Below are positions 25,207-36,249 of a stretch of 64,000 nt of DNA, one piece after another. Origin of the DNA: Streptomyces gardneri. Lineage in GTDB: Bacteria; Actinomycetota; Actinomycetes; Streptomycetales; Streptomycetaceae. The notes under the pieces were generated by a model. That model had not been told where the DNA came from. It made no database searches and was given only the letters and a program-made list of their open reading frames with translations. The stretch spans positions 124,001 through 188,000 of the forward strand of contig NZ_BJMN01000010.1 in assembly GCF_006539185.1 (NCBI RefSeq), read 5' to 3'. The first letter of the stretch is position 1. The number at the start of each line of letters is the position of its first letter. The translations under genes were made by a program, and so were the position numbers.

Positions 25207-27198
25207 ATGGCCCTGCCCGCACCCCATCTCGACGACCGGCGCTTTCAGCAGTTCGTCGACGACGCCAAGCGCTACATCCAGCAGGCGTGCCCCGAGTGGA
25301 CCGACCACAACGTCTCGGACCCGGGCGTGACCCTGGTGGAGGCCGTCGCGCACATGGCGGACCAGCTCGTCTACCGGCTCAACCGGGTGCCGGAGAAGAA
25401 CCATCTGGCCTTCCTGGACCTCCTCGGCGTCACGCTGTTCCCGCCCGCCGCCGCACGCGCCGAGATCACCTTCCGGCTCTCCGCGCCGCAGCCCGAGCCG
25501 GTGCTGCTGCCCGCCGGCACGGAGGTCTCCACCGGGCGCACGGAGACCGAGGAGGCCGTCGTCTTCGCGACGCAGGCCGATCTGACCGTCGTGCCCTGCG
25601 AGTTGACCCATCTGCTGCGGCAGGAGGCCGGCGGCTCGCCGGAGGACCGCTCGCAGGACCTCCGGGGCGGCGAGGACGTCGCCGCGTTCTCTCCTCTGCC
25701 GCGCGTCGGCGATCTGCTGCTCCTGGGGCTCTCGGCGGCCGTGCCGGACTGCGTGCTCGTCCTCGACCTGGACAGCCGTGTCGACGGCGTCGGTGTGGAT
25801 CCGCGCCGGCCTCCGCTCGTGTGGGAGGCGTGGTCGGCGGCCGAGGGATGGACGGTGTGCGAGGTCGACGAGGACTCCACGGGCGGGCTCAACCGGCCGG
25901 GCGAGGTGGTGCTGCACATGCCGTCGGGGCACGCGGTCTCGCGGCTCGGCGGGCACGCGGCGGGCTGGGTGCGCTGCCGGGTCGTGGACGCCGCCGAGGG
26001 ACTGCCGTCCTACAGCGAGTCGCCGACCGTGCGGGCCGCGGGCGCCTTCACCATCGGTGGCACGGTCCGTGCGGCCCATGCCGAGACCGTGCGGAGCGAG
26101 CAGCTGGGCGAGTCGGAGGGCGTACCCGGGCAGCGGGTACGGCTGGCGCACGCGCCGGTCGTGGACCGGCCGCCGCTCCTCCTCCAGGTCGCGGAGCGGG
26201 CGGGCGGCAGTGGTCTGGACGACGACGACCCCGAGGGCGGCTGGGAGGAGTGGACGGCCGTCCGCGACTTCGCGTCCTCGCGCCCCGCCGACCGGCACTA
26301 CACGCTGGACGCGACGACCGGCGAGATCGCCTTCGGGCCGTGCGTCCGCCAACCGGACGGCACCTTGCGGCAGTTCGGGGCGGTACCGCCGAAGGGCGCC
26401 GCGATCCGCGCGGCCCGGTACGGCACCGGGGGCGGCCGGGCGGGCAATGTGGCCCGCTCCACGATCACCGTGCTCCGCAGCTCCATCCCGTACATCGCGC
26501 GGGTCGAGAACCGCGAGGCGGCGCGTGGCGGGGTCGACGGGGAGACCGTCGAGGAGGCCAAGGCCCGCGCACCCATCACGCTGCGGGCGCAGGAGCGGGC
26601 CGTCACCGCCCGCGACTACGAGGAGCTGGCACGGCGGGCCGCGCCCGAGGCGGCGCGGATCGCCTGCCTGGCGGCGGACACCGCGGAGGCGGGCGAGAAC
26701 GCGGTCCGGGTCCTGGTGGTCCCGCAGGCGGTGCCGGACCGGGGCGGACGCCTTCGGTTCGAGCAGCTCGTGCCGGGTGACGAGCTGCTGTCGCGGGTCA
26801 CCGGATTCCTGGACGAGCGGCGCCCGCTGGGTACCCGGCTCGCGGTGGGGCCGCCGTTCTACCAGGGGGTGACGGTGGTGGCGACGCTGCACTCCTTCCG
26901 GGCGGCCGAGGCGGAGCGCGTACGGGCCGAGGCGCTGGACGTGCTGTACGCGTACCTGGACCCGCTGACGGGCGGGGCGCACGGCGAGGGCTGGCCGTTC
27001 GGGCGCCCGCTGCGGGCCGGTGAGGTCTTCGCGGCGCTCCAGCGGGTGCCGGGCGTGGAGCTGGTGGACGAAGTCCTGCTGCACCCGGCCGATCCGCTGA
27101 CGGGCCGGCGGGGCGACACGACGGACCGGATCGAGCTGGCGCCGTCCGCGCTGCTCTTCCCGTTCGACCACCGCGTGCGTGTCATCGAGGCGCGGTGA
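25207..27198 (+). CDS. cis11: Baseplate J/gp6-like protein (Cis11/Pvc11-like)
   Basis: 663 aa. The N-terminal part PHLDDRRFQQFVDDAKRYIQQACPEWTDHNVSDPGVTLVEAVAHMADQLVYRLNRVPEKNHLAFLDLLG is the conserved eCIS baseplate assembly segment. The C-terminal half is the baseplate J domain (RAPITLRAQERAVTARDYEELARRAAPEAARIACL, AVGPPFYQGVTVVATLHS, GGAHGEGWPFGRPLRAGEVFAALQRVPGVELVDEVLLHPADP). It forms the wedge linking hub to sheath. The middle (residues ~130-300) is variable. The next gene starts 4 nt before its stop (GTGA). Confidence 0.94.
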   Translation: MALPAPHLDDRRFQQFVDDAKRYIQQACPEWTDHNVSDPGVTLVEAVAHMADQLVYRLNRVPEKNHLAFLDLLGVTLFPPAAARAEITFRLSAPQPEPVLLPAGTEVSTGRTETEEAVVFATQADLTVVPCELTHLLRQEAGGSPEDRSQDLRGGEDVAAFSPLPRVGDLLLLGLSAAVPDCVLVLDLDSRVDGVGVDPRRPPLVWEAWSAAEGWTVCEVDEDSTGGLNRPGEVVLHMPSGHAVSRLGGHAAGWVRCRVVDAAEGLPSYSESPTVRAAGAFTIGGTVRAAHAETVRSEQLGESEGVPGQRVRLAHAPVVDRPPLLLQVAERAGGSGLDDDDPEGGWEEWTAVRDFASSRPADRHYTLDATTGEIAFGPCVRQPDGTLRQFGAVPPKGAAIRAARYGTGGGRAGNVARSTITVLRSSIPYIARVENREAARGGVDGETVEEAKARAPITLRAQERAVTARDYEELARRAAPEAARIACLAADTAEAGENAVRVLVVPQAVPDRGGRLRFEQLVPGDELLSRVTGFLDERRPLGTRLAVGPPFYQGVTVVATLHSFRAAEAERVRAEALDVLYAYLDPLTGGAHGEGWPFGRPLRAGEVFAALQRVPGVELVDEVLLHPADPLTGRRGDTTDRIELAPSALLFPFDHRVRVIEAR

Positions 27199-27764
27199 GC
27201 GGGTCCGCGCGGGGCACGGTGCCGGGGCTCGCGACCCCGTACCCGCTGGGGGCGGCGCTGCCCGCCGTGTACGCCGAGGACGACTTCGGGCAGCGGTTCG
27301 TGGCGGGCCTCGACGTGGTCCTCGCCCCGCTCTTCAACGTCCTGGACTCGCTGGAGGCGTACTTCTCGCCCGCGCTCGCCCCGGCCGACTTCGTGGACTA
27401 CCTCGCGACCTGGGTCGGCGCGGAGCTGGACGGCACGGAGCCGCTTCCGCTGCGCCGTCACGCGGTCGCCTCCGCCGTGGCGCTGCACCGGGTCCGGGGC
27501 ACCCGGCAGGGGCTCGCGGCGGCGGTCCGGCTGGCCTTCGGCGTCCCGCCGGAGATCTCCGAGAGCGGTGGTGCGAGCTGGTCGGCCCGCCCGCTCGGCC
27601 CGTTCCCCGGGACGCCCGCTGCGGGGCTGCACGTCGTCCTCCGGGTCGCCGACCCGGCCGCCGTGGACCCGCACCGACTGCGCGCGGTCGTGGGCGCGGC
27701 CCGCCCCGCGCACCTGCCGTTCACGGTCTCGGTGACCACTTCCCGTTCTTCCGAAGGAGCCTGA
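27195..27764 (+). CDS. cis12: Baseplate/tail protein I-like (Cis12/Pvc12-like, short)
   Basis: 189 aa. LGAALPAVYAEDDFGQRFVAGLDVVLAPLFNVLDSLEAYFSPALAPADFVDYLATWVGAELDG and LRRHAVASAVALHRVRGTRQGLAAAVRLAFGVPPEI form the phage tail protein I-like domain that partners the J protein in the wedge. It is much shorter than Pvc12-type proteins of toxin-delivering gammaproteobacterial particles, which carry extra domains, so it looks like a minimal version. A GTG start overlaps the cis11 stop and is preceded by a weak ribosome site, suggesting coupled translation. Confidence 0.88.
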   Translation: MSGSARGTVPGLATPYPLGAALPAVYAEDDFGQRFVAGLDVVLAPLFNVLDSLEAYFSPALAPADFVDYLATWVGAELDGTEPLPLRRHAVASAVALHRVRGTRQGLAAAVRLAFGVPPEISESGGASWSARPLGPFPGTPAAGLHVVLRVADPAAVDPHRLRAVVGAARPAHLPFTVSVTTSRSSEGA

Positions 27765-27768
27765 CCCC

Positions 27769-28947
27769 ATGAGTGACGCGCCCCTGTCCCGCCCCTGCCC
27801 GGACTGCGCGAGCCCGGTCCGCGCGGCGGACCAGTCGTTCTGCGACAGCTGCGGGGCGTTCCTGCGCTGGGACGCCCCCGCGGCGACGCCGGACGTAGCC
27901 GCCGATCAGGAGGAAACGGTCACCGCCCCGCGGGACGAGTCCCCGGCGCGCCCCGACGAGAGCGCCCCGGCCCCGGACAGCCCGGACGTCAGGCCCGCCG
28001 CCCGCTCGGAGGAGATCACGACCCCGCTGCCCGCCGTGACCCCGGACACGACCACGGCCCCCGCCCCGGCTCCTGCGGCCGAGGCGAGCCCGGCGTCCGA
28101 GGAGCGTTCGGACACCGTCGTACGCTCGCTCCTCGTCCCCGTCCCGGGGAACAGGCCCGCGGAGCCGGCCGTCGCCGCTCCCGTGCTCCCCGCGCGCCCC
28201 GAGGCCGCTCGGCCCGCGCAGCGGGCGGCGGACGCGCCCGCCCCCGTCGAGGGCGGCACCCCGTGCCCGGCCTGTCGGCTCGCGAACACTCCGGGCCGTC
28301 ACTTCTGCCGGTACTGCGCGACGCCCATGGTCCCCGAGCGGCTCTCCACGGCCGAGGGCCCGTACGCGGGCCGGCGGCCTGGGCTCACCCGTGACCGGGG
28401 CCGCTGGATGGTCCGCGCGCTGATCGCGACGGCGGTCGTCGCCGTGGTCGTGGGCGGTGTCGTCGGCGGCCCGCCCGCCGCGCGCGCGGTCCAGGACCAC
28501 TTCGCCACCCGTGTCCCGGTGCACCCGGTCAGCTGGGCGGCCTCCCACTCCGCGCCGAAGCAGGACCCGAAGCTGGCGGGCGACGGGTACTCCAACACCT
28601 GGTGGGGCACGGGATACGCGGGCGACTCGGCGGGCCAGTATCTGGAGGCCGGATTCGCCGAACCGACGGATCTGCTGTCCGTGCTGATCACCCCGGGAAG
28701 CGCGAAGAACACCACGCAGGCGGACGGGCAGGCGACCCCGCGCACCTTCGACCTCGTGGTCAAGGACGCCTCGGGAGAGACGCGCGTCTCGCACCACCTG
28801 ATCAACGACGGCGGTACCCAGCGCGTCGACCTGCGGGTGCGCGACGCCCTGTCGGTCCGCCTCGTGCTGCGCACGGCGTGGCGCGCCGACCCGCGCAAGC
28901 AGGTGGCCGTCGCGGAGCTGGAGTTCTTCGGCAGGTCCGTGTCCTGA
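27769..28947 (+). CDS. Zinc-ribbon membrane protein with C-terminal NADase-type glycan-binding domain
   Basis: 392 aa. Two zinc ribbons (CPDCASPVRAADQSFCDSCG at 9-28 and CPACRLANTPGRHFCRYC at about 165-182) frame an acidic, Pro/Ala-rich linker. One membrane segment follows at about 207-232. The external C-terminal ~150 residues look like a discoidin-type/NADase-associated glycan-binding fold (YSNTWWGTGYAGDSAGQYLEAGFAEPTDLLSVLITPG, AVAELEFFG). It is the last gene of the structural operon, 4 bp after cis12. A cytosolic zinc module plus an outward glycan binder could tether particles to the envelope, like CisA; this is inference. Confidence 0.8.
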   Translation: MSDAPLSRPCPDCASPVRAADQSFCDSCGAFLRWDAPAATPDVAADQEETVTAPRDESPARPDESAPAPDSPDVRPAARSEEITTPLPAVTPDTTTAPAPAPAAEASPASEERSDTVVRSLLVPVPGNRPAEPAVAAPVLPARPEAARPAQRAADAPAPVEGGTPCPACRLANTPGRHFCRYCATPMVPERLSTAEGPYAGRRPGLTRDRGRWMVRALIATAVVAVVVGGVVGGPPAARAVQDHFATRVPVHPVSWAASHSAPKQDPKLAGDGYSNTWWGTGYAGDSAGQYLEAGFAEPTDLLSVLITPGSAKNTTQADGQATPRTFDLVVKDASGETRVSHHLINDGGTQRVDLRVRDALSVRLVLRTAWRADPRKQVAVAELEFFGRSVS

Positions 28948-28957
28948 CGACGGCCCG

Positions 28958-31069
28958 TCAGTCCGCGGCGTGCGCGGCGATCCAGGCTCGCGCCGCCGTG
29001 AGTTCGGCCTCGGTCGGGGCGGGGCGCAGCTCGTCGGGGTAGCGGATCAGGTGGTGGTCGCGGGCCGCGCGCAGACCGATCGCGCGGGCCTCCGCGGACA
29101 GTCCGGGATGATCCGCGACGTCCTGCGCGCGCCGCCACCAGTCCCGGCGGCGCGGGTCGGCGGAGTAGTACCACAGGGGCTGCGCGGGGTCGGCGACGCC
29201 GATCAGGACCCGCTCCAGGTCGTGGGCGCGGATGCCCGGTGTGCCCAGCAGCCGGTCGGCGACGAGCAGTGGGGCCTCCCCGTCGAGCCGGGCCCGGATC
29301 AGGACCCAGGTCATGAGCTGGCCGACGTCGTGGGCGCCGGAGGTGACGAAGTCCCACAGTTCGGCGGCCTTCGTCTCATCGGGAGCGCCGAGGTGGGTGA
29401 GCAGGCGGAGGTCGTTCTTCCATACGGGTGTGGGCTTGTTCCACCAGGCGGACAGTGCGGCGGCGGCCGGGTGGTCCAGGTCGAGGGCCAGGCAGGTGAG
29501 CGTGACGAGCGGGTGGCGCCATTCGGTGTACGTGGTCCGGTACCGCTTGGTGAGCTCCTTCTTCCAGCGGGGCAGCAGCGCCTCGACCTCGGCCTCGGTG
29601 GCCGCGCCGTGGGCGAGGAGGAGTTCGAGGCAGTACGCGAGTCCCTGGACGCCGGTGCCGGGGTCGGCGACCTGGGCCCGCAGCCACCGGACGTCGGCGT
29701 CGGCGAGGGTCCGGTAGCGGTGCCAGTCGCGGCACAGAATGCCCTCGCCGAGGGTGAGGTCGGGGCCCGTTCCGGCGAGCAGCTCGTCGCGGGCGGCCTC
29801 GTACCGGTCGACTGCGGCCAGTGCTTCGGCGGTGTCGGTGCCGGTGGCGTCGGTGTACGCGGGGCCGAGCCGGACGGCCTCCTCGCGGACGTGGTCGACG
29901 TCGTCCCGCGCGAGCCCGGCGATGGCCACGCGCAGGGCGCGCGGGAGCCGTTCGTCCGTGCTGAACCGGACCGCCGCGAGAGCGCGGAAGAGGCGGCCGG
30001 TCGGGTAGTCGGCCCCGGTCGCACGCCGCCGGTCGGCCGTGACGGCGCCGGTGAGGGCGATCGCGAGGGCGCGCATCGCCGCCTCCGAGGTGCCGTGCGC
30101 GCCCAGTTCGGCGGCCAGCTCGGCCGCGGCCCTTACGGGGTCGGGTTCGCGGACCGCCCGGTGCGCCGTCAGCCACGCCGTGATCGTGGCGCGGTCGCCG
30201 GCGCGCCCGGGACCCCCGAGGACGGCGAGCTCCGCCGGGACGGCGAGCTCCCGCAGGACGGCGAGGCCGCGCTCGGACGGCACCTCGCCGAGGACGTCCG
30301 CCGCCCGGGCGCCGAGGGAGGCGACGACATCCCAGGCCTCTTCATGGTGGTGACGCAACAGCGCGTGGAGCACCGCGCGCCACGCGTCCCAGTCGGCGAG
30401 CCGGTCGGCGTACCGCTCCCTCCACGCGTCGAGGAGCCGTCGCGTCTCCTCGGCGGTGAGGGCGTCCCGCCGCTCCAGGGAGACCACGAAGCGCGCGGTG
30501 GCGGACGGGTCCAGGGGGTCACGCAGCCGGTCGTGCAGCCACGCGGCCTCGGCGGCGGTCAGCGGCCGGTGGACGAAGGGCAGTCGGGTGCGGTCGACCG
30601 GTTCGTCGAGCGCGGCGAGGAACTGGCGTACCCCGGCCGGGTCCGTCGGGTCGGGCAGTCCCGCACCGTCCCGGGTTGTCACCCGGTCCAGCCGGAAGGC
30701 GCCCTGGGGGCCTCCGTCGACGACCCGGAAGCCTGCCGGGCCGGCCCCGAGGCCGGCGGCGACGGCCGCGTGGTCACCGCCCCAGTACAGCATCAGCTCG
30801 CTCTTCAGCGCGCCGGAGCGGTCGAAGGCCTGATGCGCCTGCCAGTGCCAGTACGCGAAGGAGGTGCCGGTGGCGAGCCCGCGTACGGCGCACAGCTCGG
30901 CGGCGTCCTCGTGCCCGTCGGACTGGGTGTAGCGACTGCGGGTCGGCGGCGGAAGCACCACGAACCCGTCGCCGCCGAGCGTCTTCCACCAGCCCCTCAC
31001 GCTGTCGAGATCCGAGGCCTCCCTGGCGGGAGTCCCGCCGGGCGCGGCAGCGTGACGGAGGCGGGCCAT
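28958..31069 (-). CDS. Uncharacterised 703-aa alpha-helical protein next to the eCIS operon
   Basis: Not recognised. 703 aa, no signal peptide or membrane segment. The N-terminus (GWWKTLGGDGFVVLPPPTRSRYTQSDGHEDAAELCAVRGLATGTSFAYWHWQAHQAF) looks like a small mixed alpha/beta domain. From about residue 150 the protein is a chain of Trp- and Leu-rich helices (AWRAVLHALLRHHHEEAWDVVASLG, WRHPLVTLTCLALDLDHPAAAALSAWWNKP) resembling HEAT-type repeats. GAGGAG lies 8 nt before the ATG. It is convergent with the eCIS operon (10 bp between stops) and transcribed with or after the alginate lyase-like gene. It could be an eCIS-associated factor or an unrelated housekeeping protein; the sequence does not decide. 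Confidence 0.6.
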   Translation of the reverse strand: MARLRHAAAPGGTPAREASDLDSVRGWWKTLGGDGFVVLPPPTRSRYTQSDGHEDAAELCAVRGLATGTSFAYWHWQAHQAFDRSGALKSELMLYWGGDHAAVAAGLGAGPAGFRVVDGGPQGAFRLDRVTTRDGAGLPDPTDPAGVRQFLAALDEPVDRTRLPFVHRPLTAAEAAWLHDRLRDPLDPSATARFVVSLERRDALTAEETRRLLDAWRERYADRLADWDAWRAVLHALLRHHHEEAWDVVASLGARAADVLGEVPSERGLAVLRELAVPAELAVLGGPGRAGDRATITAWLTAHRAVREPDPVRAAAELAAELGAHGTSEAAMRALAIALTGAVTADRRRATGADYPTGRLFRALAAVRFSTDERLPRALRVAIAGLARDDVDHVREEAVRLGPAYTDATGTDTAEALAAVDRYEAARDELLAGTGPDLTLGEGILCRDWHRYRTLADADVRWLRAQVADPGTGVQGLAYCLELLLAHGAATEAEVEALLPRWKKELTKRYRTTYTEWRHPLVTLTCLALDLDHPAAAALSAWWNKPTPVWKNDLRLLTHLGAPDETKAAELWDFVTSGAHDVGQLMTWVLIRARLDGEAPLLVADRLLGTPGIRAHDLERVLIGVADPAQPLWYYSADPRRRDWWRRAQDVADHPGLSAEARAIGLRAARDHHLIRYPDELRPAPTEAELTAARAWIAAHAAD

Positions 31070-31130
31070 GTTCTGCTCCTCGGCGGTTCGGCTCCGGTGG
31101 CGTCGTGTCAGATCGGCCCGCGCTCACTCG

Positions 31131-31148
31131 CGGAGCCCCCCGGCTCCG
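31131..31148. terminator. Weak hairpin downstream of the alginate lyase-like gene
   Basis: CGGAGCC and GGCTCCG pair around CCCC, 93 nt beyond the lyase stop (minus strand) and before the 703-aa gene. Stem of 7 bp only, with no U-run. Confidence 0.35.
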
Positions 31149-31240
31149 TCGGAGTACTGTCGCATGTCCCGCGCCCGTCGAGTGGCTGTGTGCCGTGCTC
31201 GGAGACGGACGCGGGTACTCGGGGCGTGCTCGGGGTGTGG

Positions 31241-32464
31241 TCAGCGGGGGTTGGCGGCGTGGGTCAGGGTCCCCCAGGCGACGAAGAGGTTGTTCGTGCC
31301 CGCCGGACGGTTGGCCTCGGTGAGCCGCTGCGTGTTCGTCATCCCGTACCCCATGCGGTGGTGAAGGGCGTTGAAGCCGACCTCGGTGACCGGTCCGAGG
31401 TGGTCGCGGAGGGTGCCGCCGCAGAGCCAGCTGGGGACCGGCTCGCCGAGTTCGTACTTGGCCTGGAGGCCGAGGGCGTGGCGCAGCCGGTCGGCGACCT
31501 CGGGGTAGAGGTCCTGGCCCTGGATGCGGCTCGTCTCGGCGATGTTCGAGATCGCGGCCAGGCCGTATCCGGTGTGGGTGAGGTCGCGGCAGGTCTCCTG
31601 CGTGAGCCCGTCGACGAAGGTGGTCTGCCCCTGCCAGTACCGGACGAGCTCGTCACGGGTGTCGAGGCCGCTGCCGGGCGCCGCCTTGGGGAGGGCGCCG
31701 TCGCTCGCGAGGTAGATGTACGCGGGGACCCGGCCGCGGAACTTGGCCACGGCCTTGTCGTAGGCGGCGCGGTCCTCCAGGAAGACGGCGATGCCGATCG
31801 CCGCCTCGGTCATGCTGAGCTCCCAGTTGCCGTTGGAGTGGGAGCCGTTCGTCACCTCGGGGAGGTAGACCGTACGCAGCATCGTCTTGAAGCGGTCGAC
31901 GCGGGCCTGCGGCCAGGCGGTCGAGGTGTAGCGGATGATCTCGGCGGCGCGCGGCCAGGAGGAGCCGGCCCAGCCGGTCTGCAGGGGCGCGTTGGAGTTG
32001 GTGTGGTCCGTGATCACCGCGGACCAGGCGTCCATGATCTCGATCGCCTTCTGGGCGTACCGGCCGTCGCGCGTGATGTACCAGGCGAGGGAGAGCGTGT
32101 ACGCGGCGATGGCGTCCTCGCGCTCGTCGGTGCAGCCGAGGTTCGGGTTCGAGTAGGAGCCGCACTCCACCACCGAGCGGGGCTTGGGGACGCGGGACAG
32201 CGAGGCGTACTTGCTCGCCATCATCTGGTCGAAGGCGCCCTTCCAGGGCTGCGCCCCGGCGTTGACCTGCTCCCGGGTGAAGTCGAGCTGGCCCCGGGAG
32301 ACCAGGACGCCGGGGTGGACGAAGGTCGCGGGGGCCGCCTCGGCGCGGCCGCCGGCGGGACCGGCGAGCAGCGTGGCGAGGAGGGTGACGAGGAGCAGGG
32401 GTGCGGCGAACAGCGAATGCCTTCGGGTGCGTGCCGTGCGGGATTCATCGCGCCATCTGGACAA
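31241..32464 (-). CDS. Secreted alginate lyase-like polysaccharide lyase
   Basis: 407 aa with a Sec signal peptide (positively charged start, hydrophobic LFAAPLLLVTLLATLLAGPA, cleavage near AEAAPA at ~43). The mature part matches the alginate lyase family (HPGVLVSRGQLDFTREQVNAGAQPWKGAFDQM, DEREDAIAAYTLSLAWYITRDGRYAQKAIEIMDAWSAVI, NGNWELSMTEAAIGIAVFLEDRAAYDKAV, an (alpha/alpha) toroid). It would cleave uronic-acid polysaccharides outside the cell. The start is a TTG at 32464 with GAAGGGG 7 nt upstream; there is no ATG or GTG that keeps the signal peptide intact. The actual polymer is unknown. Confidence 0.85.
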   Translation of the reverse strand: MSRWRDESRTARTRRHSLFAAPLLLVTLLATLLAGPAGGRAEAAPATFVHPGVLVSRGQLDFTREQVNAGAQPWKGAFDQMMASKYASLSRVPKPRSVVECGSYSNPNLGCTDEREDAIAAYTLSLAWYITRDGRYAQKAIEIMDAWSAVITDHTNSNAPLQTGWAGSSWPRAAEIIRYTSTAWPQARVDRFKTMLRTVYLPEVTNGSHSNGNWELSMTEAAIGIAVFLEDRAAYDKAVAKFRGRVPAYIYLASDGALPKAAPGSGLDTRDELVRYWQGQTTFVDGLTQETCRDLTHTGYGLAAISNIAETSRIQGQDLYPEVADRLRHALGLQAKYELGEPVPSWLCGGTLRDHLGPVTEVGFNALHHRMGYGMTNTQRLTEANRPAGTNNLFVAWGTLTHAANPR

Positions 32465-32629
32465 GGAGTTACCCCTTCTTCATGTATGTGAACGGGGGAC
32501 GGCTGTCGAGTCGGGAACCTAAAGGTCTGAACCAGTGGCGTCAAGCTTTGCGGTTCAGCGGATATCGACCGAGGATCGCTAGGTCAGGCACCGACGAGGC
32601 CTTCCAGAGGAGCATGAGCGTTTACGTAT

Positions 32630-32649
32630 GTGAACAGCCAGCTGTTCAC
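32630..32649. promoter_or_regulatory. Perfect GTGAACAGC palindrome upstream of the lyase and tpx genes
   Basis: GTGAACAGC-CA-GCTGTTCAC, 9-bp perfect arms. It is preceded by ACGTAT, and the shorter string GTATGTGAAC also occurs at 32484-32493 next to the lyase start, so a protein recognising TATGTGAAC may bind twice. The 294-bp gap between lyase and tpx otherwise shows nothing. Target gene uncertain. Confidence 0.45.
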
Positions 32650-32758
32650 CCTCACGGTCCGCCCTGCGGGTCGTCCCGGCGGCCCGAGTCGTTGCTCAAG
32701 GTCCGCACGCCGTACGATCTTCCGCGTTGCCACTCACACCGTCCGAAGGAGATCTCCC

Positions 32759-33259
32759 ATGGCCCAGGTCACGCTGAAGGGCAGCCCCGTCCAGGTCAAC
32801 GGCGCCCTGCCGACCCCCGGGAGCCAGGCTCCCGACTTCACGCTCGTCGCCGAGGGTCTGGCCGACAAGTCGCTGAAGGACTTCGCGGGCCAGCGCAAGA
32901 TCCTCAACATCTTCCCGAGCGTCGACACCCCCACGTGCGCCTCCTCCGTCCGCGCCTTCAACGAGAAGGCCGGCCAGCTGGACAACACCGTGGTGCTCTG
33001 CATCTCCGCCGACCTGCCCTTCGCCCAGGCCCGCTTCTGCGGCGCCGAGGGTCTGGAGAACGTCAAGAACCTCTCGACGCTCCGCGGCCGTGAGTTCCAC
33101 ACCAACTACGGCGTGGAGATCGCGGACGGCCCGCTGGCCGGTCTGACCGCGCGCGCCGTCGTCGTCCTCGACGAGAACGACACCGTCCTGCACGCGCAGC
33201 TCGTGGGCGAGATCGCCGACGAGCCCGTCTACGACGAGGCCCTCTCGGTCCTGAAGTAG
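32759..33259 (+). CDS. tpx: Thiol peroxidase (atypical 2-Cys peroxiredoxin)
   Basis: 166 aa, the usual Tpx length. The peroxidatic cysteine is C60 in [15 protein letters not shown] and the resolving cysteine C94 in ARFCGAEG. The N-terminal [27 protein letters not shown] and the [37 protein letters not shown] segment are typical. It reduces hydrogen and organic peroxides using thioredoxin in the cytoplasm. AAGGAGA lies 8 nt before the ATG. It is a single-gene unit closed by a strong hairpin and is convergent with the Fur-family gene, placing it next to katG and its regulator. Confidence 0.96.
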   Translation: MAQVTLKGSPVQVNGALPTPGSQAPDFTLVAEGLADKSLKDFAGQRKILNIFPSVDTPTCASSVRAFNEKAGQLDNTVVLCISADLPFAQARFCGAEGLENVKNLSTLRGREFHTNYGVEIADGPLAGLTARAVVVLDENDTVLHAQLVGEIADEPVYDEALSVLK

Positions 33260-33270
33260 TCCCCGAAGTC

Positions 33271-33311
33271 AGAGGAGCCCCTCCGCCGGACACCGGCGGA
33301 GGGGCTCCTCT
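33271..33311. terminator. 19-bp perfect hairpin terminator of tpx
   Basis: Arms 33271-33289 and 33293-33311 pair perfectly around ACA, 12 nt after the tpx stop and 23 nt from the stop of the convergent Fur-family gene. Works for both strands. Confidence 0.9.
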
Positions 33312-33333
33312 GCGTTCTCGTCGCACCAGCGCG

Positions 33334-36175
<2,842 letters not shown>

Positions 36176-36195
36176 TCACCGTGGCGTGATTCTCC

Positions 36196-36240
36196 CGACG
36201 CCCCCGGCAGACCGGCTCGTCCGGCCTGCCGGGGGCGTCG
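36196..36240. terminator. Bidirectional terminator after katG
   Basis: CGACGCCCCCGGCAG and its exact complement form a 15-bp stem; the 15-nt loop can form its own small CCGG hairpin. It lies 20 nt after the katG stop and 10 nt from the convergent permease stop; TTT follows. Confidence 0.88.
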
Positions 36241-36249
36241 TTTCGGCGT

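Noticed and set aside
10889..28947. Prophage remnant
   Set aside because: Tail-like genes only; no capsid, packaging, lysis, integrase or attachment repeats, and an AAA+ ATPase plus DUF4255 cap mark it as an eCIS.
32630..32649. LexA (SOS) box
   Set aside because: Arms contain GAAC and GTTC but the spacing is too wide for an actinobacterial SOS box (GAAC-N4-GTTC).
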